Assembly (NCBI GenBank): GCA_022826515.1
Contig: JAJDUT010000005.1
Span: 49,179-113,178, forward strand
From: Candidatus Latescibacterota bacterium
Lineage (GTDB): Bacteria; Latescibacterota; UBA2968; UBA8231
Direction: 5' to 3'
DNA length: 64,000 nt
The position numbers were made by a program, and so were the translations under genes. Below, one piece after another: positions 43,419 to 52,902 of this stretch. Numbering within the stretch: position 1 is the stretch's first letter; every line of letters begins with the position of its first letter. The notes beneath the pieces are model-generated. The model made no database searches. It was not told the origin of the DNA and saw only the letters and a list, made by a program, of their open reading frames with translations.

Positions 43419-44785
43419 GTGAGAAACTCCATACGCAGCCGCGGCTCTTGGTCGTGCTGCCCGAATCCCAGCAGGCCCGGGCGCTGATTTTCTATCTAGA
43501 ACAACAGGCGTACGAAGTGATCTGGGCGCACGAGGGGCAGAGCGCGTACGACATACTCGACGCAGATGCGGTTGACGCGCTGATCTACGCCTTGCGCGAG
43601 AAGCGCATTGATGGGTTGCGGGTCCAGCAACTAGCCCACAAGCGCAATCCGGCCATCTGCGCCATTGCCATTGCCGGGCCCGAAGACATTGAATTGGGGG
43701 TTGAAGCGATGCGCCAAGGGGCGTACGACTTTCAGCTACTGCCGCTGAATTTTGCCAAGGTCGGCGCGGTGTTGGAAAAGGGCCTGAGCTACCAGCAGCT
43801 AGTGGGGGAAGTCTCGGATCTACAGCGCCGCTTGGACGAGCGCTACCGCTTTGATGATATCGCTCGTCGTTCGTCGCCTTGGCAGCGCATCTACCTCCAG
43901 ATCGAACAGGTGGCCCAATCGCGGACTAGCGTTTTGATCGCTGGTGAGACCGGTACGGGCAAGGGCGAAGTAGCAAAGGCCATTCACCAACGGAGCCGGC
44001 GGCGGGAAAACGCCTTCGTCGAGATAAACTGCGGTGCCCTACCGGAGAGCTTGGTTGAAAACGAGCTTTTTGGCCACGAGAAGGGGGCCTATACTGGGGC
44101 CGTAGCCGCGCGCAAAGGGCGCTTTGAATTGGCCGATCAAGGCACCTTGTTCCTCGACGAAGTCGGGGACATTCCCCTGCCGACGCAAGTAAAGCTGCTG
44201 AGAGTGATTCAAGACGGCTGCTTTGAGCGGATCGGCGGCACCCAGACCCGGCGGGTCGATGTACGCCTGATCGCGGCGACGCACCGCGATCTAGAAGCCA
44301 TGGTACGGGAGGGCACCTTCCGAGCGGACCTCTTCTATCGGCTCAACGTGATCAAGGTCGAGGTGCCGCCCCTGCGCGAGTGTCGCGAGGACATACCCAT
44401 TCTGGCCGATGCGTTTATCCGCCAGTTCGCCGCCGAGAACAACAAGCGCATCGCGGGCATCCGACCGCGAGCCTTAGACGTGTTGCGCGATTACGATTGG
44501 CCGGGCAATGTGCGGGAATTAAAAAACTGCATCGAAGGCATGGTCGTCATGTGCGCCCGCGAAGGCGTACTCGAAGTTGGGGACATCCCGCGCTACATAA
44601 ACCGCCAAGAGCGCGTCTTCCCCGGATTGGGTTTTCGCGTCGGCATGAGCATGGCCGAGATCGAGCAGACGGCCATTGCCGAGACGCTGAAGGCGGTTGG
44701 CAACGACCGACGGCGAGCGGCCGAAATCCTGCAAATCGGCCTCAGCACGCTCTACCGCAAAGTAAAGCAATACGGTGGGATTTAG
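43415..44785 (+). CDS. NtrC-family sigma-54 activator with degenerate receiver
   Basis: 456 residues in three domains. Residues 11-120 have a receiver-like fold but lack the acidic pocket, the phospho-Asp (LIYALREK in its place) and the switch Lys (FQLLPLNF). The AAA+ domain has Walker A GETGTGKG near 177, the sigma-54 contact loop GAYTGA near 225, Walker B LFLDEVGD and the arginine region FRADLFYRLN. A Fis-type helix-turn-helix ends the protein (RRAAEILQIGLSTLYRKVK). It should activate sigma-54 promoters without ordinary phosphorylation, perhaps through protein-protein control. Its targets are unknown. It is translationally coupled to rlmD. Confidence 0.9.
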   Translation: MSEKLHTQPRLLVVLPESQQARALIFYLEQQAYEVIWAHEGQSAYDILDADAVDALIYALREKRIDGLRVQQLAHKRNPAICAIAIAGPEDIELGVEAMRQGAYDFQLLPLNFAKVGAVLEKGLSYQQLVGEVSDLQRRLDERYRFDDIARRSSPWQRIYLQIEQVAQSRTSVLIAGETGTGKGEVAKAIHQRSRRRENAFVEINCGALPESLVENELFGHEKGAYTGAVAARKGRFELADQGTLFLDEVGDIPLPTQVKLLRVIQDGCFERIGGTQTRRVDVRLIAATHRDLEAMVREGTFRADLFYRLNVIKVEVPPLRECREDIPILADAFIRQFAAENNKRIAGIRPRALDVLRDYDWPGNVRELKNCIEGMVVMCAREGVLEVGDIPRYINRQERVFPGLGFRVGMSMAEIEQTAIAETLKAVGNDRRRAAEILQIGLSTLYRKVKQYGGI

Positions 44786-46287
44786 CGGCGTTGATTGTAG
44801 TAGTGTTTGACGAGCGCGTTGAGTGCTTCTTGGGGATCGGCGACTACATCGGCGTCAATGCAAAACTGGCTCAACCCGGCCAGCTTGAGACCGTGTCCGT
44901 AGTCGCTGAACATTTCTTCGCACAATTCGCCGGGGGCGATGTCCCGCGTGCTGGCTAGGGCCTCGATTTGCGCGGAGGCTTCTGGCGTGATCTCCAAGGC
45001 GATGTCGTGTTCGCGTTGGAAGTTGTCGATAAAACGGCGCAGCGAAGTGTCTTGGAGCAAGCGTTCCAGACCAGCCGCAGGGTCTAGGACGGTATCGGCC
45101 CCAACGGCAAAGCGCTCGACGCCGACGGAAGGGAGCTTTTTTTCGTAGTGGAGCAGCACCTTTTCAATGGCGCTGACCAAGCCTCGGGCACCGATGTGCT
45201 CGGCGTGGGCGCGCTCAGCCAACAGGGCGAGGGCCTCATCGGCAAATTCGACCTCAATGCCATAGGCGCGGAAGTCGCGCTTTTTGGACAGGATGACGCT
45301 GCTTTTGGGGTTGCGGAGGATTTCGAGCAAATCTTCGGGGCCGAGGTCGTGCAGCACGGCGATGACGGGCAAACGCCCAATGAACTCGGACTCGAATCCG
45401 TATCCGATCAGATCTTCGGCCCGCACGTGGGATAGGAGCTGATCGGCATCGAGGTGAGTCGGGTCGGCTTGGGAGCGGAACCCCATGGTGCCTTTGTTGA
45501 GCCGGCGGCCAATGATTTCGTCGAGCCCGGAAAAGGCTCCACTGACGATAAAGAGGATATTGCGCGTGTTGACCTTCTGGCGTTCGATCTTGCCCGTTTG
45601 CTGCATCTGGATGACGGATTCCATCTGCGAGGCAATGTCGTGCGGGGCCTTGAGATCGACGTCGGTTTCCTCCATCAGCTTGAGCAGGTTGCGCTGGACG
45701 CCCGAGCGCGACACATCCGGGCCGTGCACTCCCTGCGCGGAGGCGATTTTGTCGATTTCGTCGATGTATATGATGCCGTACTGGGCGCGTTCAATGTCGC
45801 CGTTGGCCTCGCGGACTAGGTCTCGGACCAAGTCTTCGACATCGCCGCCGACATAGCCGGTCTCGCTGAATTTAGTGGCGTCGCCCTTGACGAAAGGGAC
45901 GCCGATTTTGCGGGCGATGAGGCGGATTAGATAGGTTTTGCCCACGCCGGTAGGGCCGATCATCAGCACGTTGTTTTTGATGTTGCCGACGAACCCCTCG
46001 TCGTCTTCCGGGGGTAATTTCAGGCGGTTGAAATGCGTGCAGATCTTGGTGGCGAGAATGGCCTTGGCTTCTTGCTGCTTGATGACGTATTGATCGAGAT
46101 AGGCCTCTAATTCTTCCGGTTTGAGGTCGAAATGGATAGCTTCGGACTCGGTAGTCTGCGTGCCTTCGCCCTCGGTGGAGGAAGCCTCGGGTTGGGCAGG
46201 CGCTTGCTCTTGGTCTTCGATTTGTCTAGCTAGGAGGCGACGCAGTTTTTCTGGATCGATCTCGACTTTTTCAGCGCGTGGTTGCAT
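44782..46287 (-). CDS. ClpX-like AAA+ unfoldase without the N-terminal zinc domain
   Basis: 501 residues. The first 50 are polar and low in complexity, with no Cys4 zinc-binding domain. The AAA+ core follows ClpX: GPTGVGKT at 111-118, pore loop GYVGGDVED at 144, Walker B IIYIDEIDK near 172, and EFIGRLPVIAVL with GARGLVSAIE. The ClpP-contact loop IGF is changed to MGF (KGTMGFRSQ), and the RKH loop of ClpX is replaced. A C-terminal extension of roughly 100 residues follows the small AAA domain. It may be a ClpX paralogue with its own substrates; whether it pairs with ClpP is open. Confidence 0.8.
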   Translation of the reverse strand: MQPRAEKVEIDPEKLRRLLARQIEDQEQAPAQPEASSTEGEGTQTTESEAIHFDLKPEELEAYLDQYVIKQQEAKAILATKICTHFNRLKLPPEDDEGFVGNIKNNVLMIGPTGVGKTYLIRLIARKIGVPFVKGDATKFSETGYVGGDVEDLVRDLVREANGDIERAQYGIIYIDEIDKIASAQGVHGPDVSRSGVQRNLLKLMEETDVDLKAPHDIASQMESVIQMQQTGKIERQKVNTRNILFIVSGAFSGLDEIIGRRLNKGTMGFRSQADPTHLDADQLLSHVRAEDLIGYGFESEFIGRLPVIAVLHDLGPEDLLEILRNPKSSVILSKKRDFRAYGIEVEFADEALALLAERAHAEHIGARGLVSAIEKVLLHYEKKLPSVGVERFAVGADTVLDPAAGLERLLQDTSLRRFIDNFQREHDIALEITPEASAQIEALASTRDIAPGELCEEMFSDYGHGLKLAGLSQFCIDADVVADPQEALNALVKHYYNQRR

Positions 46288-46314
46288 ATATTTAACCTAA
46301 AGGAAAGGTTGGAA

Positions 46315-48270
46315 ATGCCGTGGCGTAAAAAATATACTCGCCCCCTCAGATGTGGACAACCTAGGCCCCGTTGTCGGCAGTACATTGCTCGCTACGTATG
46401 CGTGGTCTTTGCAGCGGTACTGGTGCCGAACTTCGCCGAAGGGCAGGCGCGCACGTGGACGTATTCGGCCGACGCTGAAAATATCTTTGGCAACGGGCTT
46501 GCAGCATATAAACAGGGGCGTTTTGACGAGGCTCTCAATCATCTGCGGCAGCTAGCGGAGTTCCCGATCAACCAGCGGTCCAGTGCCGGTCAGTTCCTCG
46601 TGGGAAAAGCCCTGTACCGCTTAGGTCGCTTTGCCGAAGCCATCGACGCAGCCTTGGTCTTGCAGCGTAGGTTTCCCATCAGCCGCTACCTGCCCAATGC
46701 CCGGCTGTTGATCGGCGACTCGTTTTTCAACAGCAAGCATTACTCCGAGGCCGCATCCCAGTACGGCCGTTTGTTGGCCACGCAGGCCCCTCTTAGCATC
46801 CAAGCCCAAGCAGCCGAGCGGTTGGCGGCCATGGATTGGAACGGACAGCTAAAAGAACAAGAGCGGCCGCGTCTGCGTCAGGCCGTAGGGGCTGGGCGTC
46901 TGCGCGAGGCCCTGTTTTTCGGTCGGGCGCGCTGGTATCAGCGCCTCGGCTGGCAAGAGGAAGCCGCCCAAGCGATGCAAACTTATCGCGATAGCGTCGT
47001 CAGTGGCATATTCGCTCCGATAGCCGCTGTCTGGGGGAGCGATCTGACCGCATATAGCCCGCGCGTTGATTCGGAATCGCCCCGGTTGGGCTTGCTGCTG
47101 CCGCTGACCGGGCCGGACCAACGGTACGGCGAGGAACTCCGCCAGGGCGTACTGTTGGCCAATCGGGAGGCTGGCAGTCCTTTCGAACTCGTAATTGACG
47201 ACACCGGGGTTGACTACGGGAATCTGCCTATCGGCAAAGATCGCGGCGGCGACATTAGCGAAAGCCTGGCCAGCGGTTTGTTGCGCGTGGCGTACGGTGC
47301 CCAGCGGCTGCTGGATCAAGGCGTCGTGGCCATCGTCGGCCCGCTCTGGAGCAGAGAAAGCGTGGTGGCGGCCACGGTCGCGGGGCGCGCTGGCGTTCCC
47401 CTGCTGGTGCCGCTGGCTCGACAGAGCGGCTTGGATTCGCTCGGCCACAGCGTTTTCCAGTTGAGCACAGTCTCGAAAACAGAGGCGCGTCTGTTGGGCG
47501 AGTACGCGACTCTCGTCCTCGGCTTGGAGCACTTGGCGATTATTTCCCCTCTCAGCGACTACGGCTGGGATTTCGCGCGCGAGTTCACCCGCATTGCCGA
47601 GCGCAACGGCGGCCAGATCGAGCACAGCGATTGGTATGTGCCCGAAAAGACCACGGATTTCCGCTACGTCTTTGAGGAGATTCGCGCGGCTGGTTTGGCG
47701 CTTATACCGCCGCCTGCGGATACGCTCGAAGTAATCGAGGAAGAGCCGCTGGAGGATAAATTTATCGACACCATCGACGGAGTCGTGGTGGTGGTCGAGA
47801 GCTTTGCGGACGCCAAGGCGATCGCGCCGCAGGTGCATTTTCACCGCTTGCAAACCCAAGTCCTCGGCAACAATGCTTGGTGGGATCCCGAAGCCATTCG
47901 GCAGATGCGTCCGGGCGAGCGCAAGAATTTCGACGGGGTCATTTTCGTTTCCTCGCGGCAGGCCGAATCTGCGGCCGAGCAGTCGTTTGTCAGCAACTTT
48001 CGCAAGCAATTCCGCCGCGACCCATACTACGCCGCGGCTAGTTACGATGCCACCCGCTTGCTCATTGACGGGTGGGAGCAGGGGCACCGCGATCCGGCCG
48101 CGCTGATTGAGTGGTTGGCCGCGATCCGTTTCTACCAAGGAGCCTCGGGCACCATCTCCCTGTCCTCGGACATGCGCTCCAACAGCGCGCTGACCTTGCT
48201 CAAAATCGAGCGCGACAAGGTGCGCTCCCTCGACACGGGCGATCTGCCGCAAATGGGTAGCGATGAGTAA
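46315..48270 (+). CDS. Exported TPR plus periplasmic-binding-fold protein
   Basis: 651 residues from ATG 46315, with AAAGGAAAGG upstream. A hydrophobic signal segment (VCVVFAAVLVPNFAEGQA) is followed by TPR-like helices to about residue 220. A type-I periplasmic binding fold follows (LGLLLPLTGPDQRYGEELRQG, VAIVGPLWSRESVVAA, DGVIFVSSRQAE). TPR plus this fold is the architecture of LpoA, the activator of penicillin-binding protein 1A, but no lipobox is seen here. An ABC-type ligand sensor is the alternative. It is divergent from the ClpX-like gene, with 27 bases between starts. Confidence 0.8.
   Translation: MPWRKKYTRPLRCGQPRPRCRQYIARYVCVVFAAVLVPNFAEGQARTWTYSADAENIFGNGLAAYKQGRFDEALNHLRQLAEFPINQRSSAGQFLVGKALYRLGRFAEAIDAALVLQRRFPISRYLPNARLLIGDSFFNSKHYSEAASQYGRLLATQAPLSIQAQAAERLAAMDWNGQLKEQERPRLRQAVGAGRLREALFFGRARWYQRLGWQEEAAQAMQTYRDSVVSGIFAPIAAVWGSDLTAYSPRVDSESPRLGLLLPLTGPDQRYGEELRQGVLLANREAGSPFELVIDDTGVDYGNLPIGKDRGGDISESLASGLLRVAYGAQRLLDQGVVAIVGPLWSRESVVAATVAGRAGVPLLVPLARQSGLDSLGHSVFQLSTVSKTEARLLGEYATLVLGLEHLAIISPLSDYGWDFAREFTRIAERNGGQIEHSDWYVPEKTTDFRYVFEEIRAAGLALIPPPADTLEVIEEEPLEDKFIDTIDGVVVVVESFADAKAIAPQVHFHRLQTQVLGNNAWWDPEAIRQMRPGERKNFDGVIFVSSRQAESAAEQSFVSNFRKQFRRDPYYAAASYDATRLLIDGWEQGHRDPAALIEWLAAIRFYQGASGTISLSSDMRSNSALTLLKIERDKVRSLDTGDLPQMGSDE
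46331..46359 (-). promoter_or_regulatory. Promoter for the ClpX-like gene, inside the divergent gene
   Basis: On the minus strand TTGTCC (46359-46354), a 17-base spacer and TATATT (46336-46331) predict a start near 46324, giving a leader of about 37 bases. The site lies within codons 6-15 of the divergent gene. Confidence 0.55.
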
Positions 48271-48359
48271 GACTCGGCGCGTCGCCAAGTATTGCGTCCC
48301 TAGTTGACCGAATTTATATTATTTAATTTGTATTTTTAGTTATAACAAGAGCCAACGCT

Positions 48360-48641
48360 ATGCCCACATACGAATACGAATGCCAGCAGTGCGGCCACCG
48401 ATTTGAAGAGTTTCAGAGCATCACGGCCGAGCCGCGCCAGACCTGCCCGGAAGCAAATTGTACAGGCCCAGTCAAACGGCTTATCAGCATGGGCGGCGGC
48501 CTGCTTTTTAAGGGGACGGGCTTTTACATAACGGACTATCGCAGCGATGGATATCAGAAGGCGGCGAAGGCCGACAAAGACAGCGGCAGCAGCAAGGCGA
48601 GCGACAAAAAGGGCAAAGCGAAGGCCGCCAAAGCCGATTGA
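48360..48641 (+). CDS. FmdB-type zinc ribbon protein with lysine-rich tail
   Basis: 93 residues. [20 protein letters not shown] with later CPEANC forms the FmdB zinc ribbon. A Lys/Ala/Ser-rich tail of about 25 residues follows, a common end in this family. The 89-base gap upstream is AT-rich and may hold a promoter, but no clear one could be assigned. Confidence 0.85.
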   Translation: MPTYEYECQQCGHRFEEFQSITAEPRQTCPEANCTGPVKRLISMGGGLLFKGTGFYITDYRSDGYQKAAKADKDSGSSKASDKKGKAKAAKAD

Positions 48642-48675
48642 GGAACTCTCCTGCGCGATGCGTGGTTAATTATAG

Positions 48676-49167
48676 ATGTGGTCGAGGATATTACTGGGAA
48701 TATTTATCGCCGGATCTTGGTGGACAGGTTGCGACCAGCAAAGTGCTGAGGAGCTGTTCGCGGCCGGCGAGGCCGCGGCGGTCGACCCGGCTACGGCCGA
48801 CCAAGCGGTCGCGCATTTTACGGCTTTTATCGAACGCTTTGGCCAATCTCCCAAAGCACCGGAGGCGCTGAGAAAACTCGCCGGGTTGGCCCAGCAGCAA
48901 GGGAAGATGCAGGAGGCCATCGGTTATTACGAGCGCGTGTTGGCCGAATATCCCGCTAGCGAGCACGGCGACGAAGCCCAATTTATGATCGCCTTTATAT
49001 ACGAGGAATACATCCGAGATCTAGAGAAAGCGCGGCGGGCCTATCAGCGCGTGATTGAGAACTACCCAGATTCCGAACTCGCGACTAGTGCTCGACACCT
49101 ATTGCCCAACGTCGGACGCACGCCCCAGGAATGGGTTCAATTTCAAGACGAGGTCGCCGCTCCGTAA
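48676..49167 (+). CDS. TPR lipoprotein (BamD/CpoB-like)
   Basis: 163 residues with a lipoprotein signal (LLGIFIAGSWWTGC; predicted lipid-bearing Cys19) and three TPR-like repeats (YYERVLAEYPAS, AYQRVIENYPDS). TPR lipoproteins of this size act in outer-membrane assembly or envelope coordination; the specific role is unknown. A terminator follows. Confidence 0.8.
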   Translation: MWSRILLGIFIAGSWWTGCDQQSAEELFAAGEAAAVDPATADQAVAHFTAFIERFGQSPKAPEALRKLAGLAQQQGKMQEAIGYYERVLAEYPASEHGDEAQFMIAFIYEEYIRDLEKARRAYQRVIENYPDSELATSARHLLPNVGRTPQEWVQFQDEVAAP

Positions 49168-49211
49168 CGCGTTAGAAAATTGCCATAGAGATTTAAGGCA
49201 GATGGGCCCAG

Positions 49212-49240
49212 CCGCTTGCGAATCCGCAGGGCGGTTTTTT
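49212..49240 (+). terminator. Intrinsic terminator after the TPR lipoprotein gene
   Basis: A G/C-rich stem (CCGC... at 49212 with ...GCGG to 49234, one bulge) is followed by six T (49235-49240). It separates the lipoprotein transcript from the moxR operon. Confidence 0.7.
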
Positions 49241-49277
49241 ATTGGCTGAGGCCTAAAGCACGTCGAGAATACAGCCG

Positions 49278-50276
<999 letters not shown>

Positions 50277-50295
50277 AGCCAAGGCGAGCCAAGCC

Positions 50296-51171
50296 GTGAT
50301 TCCCAAAGAGATACTCGACAAAGTTCGCCTGATCGAGATTCACACTCGCAGCATGGTGAACAACCTCTTCGCCGGCGAATACCACTCGGCGTTCAAGGGG
50401 CGGGGGATGGAGTTTGCCGAGGCGCGCGAATACCAGCCCGGCGACGATGTGCGCCACATCGACTGGAACGTGACGGCGCGGGTGGGCACGCCCTTCATCA
50501 AAATATTCGACGAGGAGCGCGAGTTGACCGCCGTGCTAGTAGTAGATGCCAGCGCGTCTGGGGCCTTTGGCTCACAGCAGCAGATGAAGGGGGAAATTGG
50601 GGTCGAAGTTTCGGCGCTGTTGGCCTTTAGCGCGATCAAGAACAACGATCGAGTGGGCCTGCTCATCTTCACCGACGAGGTCGAGGTTTTCGTGCCGCCG
50701 AAAAAGGGGCGCAAGCACGTGCTGCGCGTGTTGCGCGAGTTGCTGTACTTTCAGCCGCAGGGGCGCAAGACCTCCATCGCCGGGGCCTTGGAATACCTCA
50801 GCCGCGTCTTGCACCGCCGCAGCGTGATCTTTGTCATCTCCGACTTTCTCGATCAAGGCTACGAGCCGGCGCTGCGGCACATGAGCCAGCGCCACGACTT
50901 GATCGCCGTGGTGGTGAGCGACCCACGCGAGTGGGACCTACCCGATGTTGGTTTTATCAACCTGCAAGACGCCGAGACCGGCCAACAGGTGCTCGTCGAT
51001 AGCAGCCACGAAGGCGTGCGCGCGTTTTTCGCCGCCGAACAGCGGGCCGCGGCCGAGCGCCGCAGTACTTTATTGCACAAGGCGGGCGTTGACGAAATCG
51101 CGATTGATCTGTCGCGCCCCTATGTCGAACCCCTTATTCACTTTTTTCGCACGCGGATGCAGCGACACTAA
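50296..51171 (+). CDS. DUF58 protein with VWA-like fold
   Basis: 291 residues from GTG 50296. The DUF58 signature GEYHSAFKGRGMEFAEAR and YQPGDDVRHIDWNVTAR is present, followed by a VWA-like domain with the metal-site start VVDASASG. It is the usual partner of MoxR. It has no membrane segment, so it is probably cytoplasmic. Confidence 0.9.
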   Translation: MIPKEILDKVRLIEIHTRSMVNNLFAGEYHSAFKGRGMEFAEAREYQPGDDVRHIDWNVTARVGTPFIKIFDEERELTAVLVVDASASGAFGSQQQMKGEIGVEVSALLAFSAIKNNDRVGLLIFTDEVEVFVPPKKGRKHVLRVLRELLYFQPQGRKTSIAGALEYLSRVLHRRSVIFVISDFLDQGYEPALRHMSQRHDLIAVVVSDPREWDLPDVGFINLQDAETGQQVLVDSSHEGVRAFFAAEQRAAAERRSTLLHKAGVDEIAIDLSRPYVEPLIHFFRTRMQRH

Positions 51172-51183
51172 GGAGGAAGTACC

Positions 51184-52116
51184 GTGATTGAAGTACGCGA
51201 ACTGTCCAAACACTACGGAGATGTCGTCGCCGTGGAGAATGTGTCCTTTAATGTTGATAAGGGCGTCATCCTCGGTTTCCTCGGGCCGAATGGCGCGGGC
51301 AAGACTACGACGATGCGCATACTTACCTGTTATCTGCCACCTTCGCAGGGCGAAGCCAAAGTCGCTGGTTTCGACATCATCGAAGAATCTATGGAGGTGC
51401 GCAAGCGCATCGGCTATCTGCCCGAGCAGCCGCCGCTCTACCACGATATGACGGTAAACGCCTATTTGCGCTTTGTAGCCAAAATCAAGGGCGTGCCCAG
51501 TGCGGCTCTCAACAGCCGGATCGACGACACCATGGAAAAAACCGGCATTGCCCACCAGCGCCACACAGTGATCGGCCACCTGTCCAAGGGCTATCGGCAG
51601 CGCGTCGGTTTAGCTCAGGCCCTCGTTCACGAGCCGGAGGTACTCATTCTCGACGAGCCGACTGTGGGTCTCGACCCCAAGCAGATCATCGAAATCCGCG
51701 AGGTCATCAAGGGACTGGGGGGCGACCACACGGTCATTCTCAGCACTCACATCCTGTCGGAAGTGAGCATGACCTGCGGGCACGTGGCGATCATCAACAA
51801 CGGCCGCATCGCCGGCCAGGGCACACCCGAAAGCCTCATGGCCCAGCTCAAGGAGGGCGAAGTGCTGCGCGCCCAGATAGACGGCCCCAGCGAGCAGGTG
51901 CTGGGCATGATCGGCCAGCTAGAGGGTGTACTGGAGGTGGAAGTTAGTGGCGAGGAGGGCGCGTACGTGGTGACGAGTGAACCCGGTGCCGACGTGCGCG
52001 ACGACCTGACCCGCAAGGTCGTGGAAAGCGGCTTCAGCCTGCGCGAGTTGCGGCCGCTCGACATGACTCTCGAAGACATTTTCCTGAGCCTGACTAGCGA
52101 GGAGGTAGCAGCTTAA
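51184..52116 (+). CDS. ABC transporter ATP-binding protein (GldA-like)
   Basis: 310 residues from GTG, with AGGAGG upstream. Walker A GPNGAGKTT, signature LSKGYRQRV, Walker B VLILDEPTVGLDP. The order ATPase, permease, GldG-like protein matches GldA-GldF-GldG, needed for gliding in Bacteroidetes but found widely in non-gliders. The transported substrate is unknown. Confidence 0.9.
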   Translation: MIEVRELSKHYGDVVAVENVSFNVDKGVILGFLGPNGAGKTTTMRILTCYLPPSQGEAKVAGFDIIEESMEVRKRIGYLPEQPPLYHDMTVNAYLRFVAKIKGVPSAALNSRIDDTMEKTGIAHQRHTVIGHLSKGYRQRVGLAQALVHEPEVLILDEPTVGLDPKQIIEIREVIKGLGGDHTVILSTHILSEVSMTCGHVAIINNGRIAGQGTPESLMAQLKEGEVLRAQIDGPSEQVLGMIGQLEGVLEVEVSGEEGAYVVTSEPGADVRDDLTRKVVESGFSLRELRPLDMTLEDIFLSLTSEEVAA

Positions 52117-52117
52117 A

Positions 52118-52900
52118 ATGCGTAATTTTGCCGCCGTGTACACCAAGGAGATGCGCTCCTATTTTGTTTCGCCGGTCGCCTATGTGATCGCCGGCGTGTT
52201 CCTATTTCTCTCAGGCTATCTGTTTCGCAACATCCTGATGCAGTTCAACCTCTGGTGCTTGCAGTTTGGCCAGCGGGCGCAGATGGGCATGGGGGGGATG
52301 CCGGCGCTCAATCTCAACGAGATGGTCGTCACCCAATTCTTCGCGGTCATGGACTTCATCTGGCTCTTGGTCATCCCGATGCTGACCATGCGGCTGTTTG
52401 CCGAGGAGAAGAAGTCGGGCACCATCGAATTGCTGATGACCTCGCCGCTGCGCACCATCGAGGTGATGTTGGGCAAGTTTTTTGCCTGCTTTTCGCTCTA
52501 CGGCATCATCGTCAGCCTGACGCTGATCTACTTTCTCATCCTCGAAGTGTACGGCTCGCCCGACTGGGGCCCGATTTTTTCCGGCTATTTAGGCTACTTG
52601 TTCCTCGGAGCGACCTTTATATCCGTGGGCATCTTGGCCTCGGCGCTGACTGAAAATCAGATCGTCGCCGTGCTTTTAACCTTTGGCATGTTGCTTCTGT
52701 TCTGGCTCATCGACTGGTCGGCGAGCTTTGCTGGTCCGACAGCCGCCAAAATTCTGCAGTACCTCTCCTTTATAGCACACCTCGAAGATTTCCAGCGCGG
52801 CGTCATCGACACCAAGGACGTGGTGTTCTACCTGAGCTTTACGTTTTTCTGCTTGTTTTTGACCACGCGCGTCATTGAATCGCGGAGATGGAGGCGCTGA
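52118..52900 (+). CDS. ABC-2 type permease (GldF-like)
   Basis: 260 residues, six hydrophobic helices. It contains MRLFAEEKKSGTIELLMTSP, the conserved cytoplasmic loop of this permease family. It starts 1 base after the ATPase stop and partners with that ATPase. Confidence 0.88.
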   Translation: MRNFAAVYTKEMRSYFVSPVAYVIAGVFLFLSGYLFRNILMQFNLWCLQFGQRAQMGMGGMPALNLNEMVVTQFFAVMDFIWLLVIPMLTMRLFAEEKKSGTIELLMTSPLRTIEVMLGKFFACFSLYGIIVSLTLIYFLILEVYGSPDWGPIFSGYLGYLFLGATFISVGILASALTENQIVAVLLTFGMLLLFWLIDWSASFAGPTAAKILQYLSFIAHLEDFQRGVIDTKDVVFYLSFTFFCLFLTTRVIESRRWRR

Positions 52901-52902
52901 GC

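Noticed and set aside
46849..48288. 479-residue open frame on the minus strand
   Set aside because: It is antisense to the TPR plus binding-fold gene, has no recognisable domain, and is explained by the codon bias of the opposite strand.
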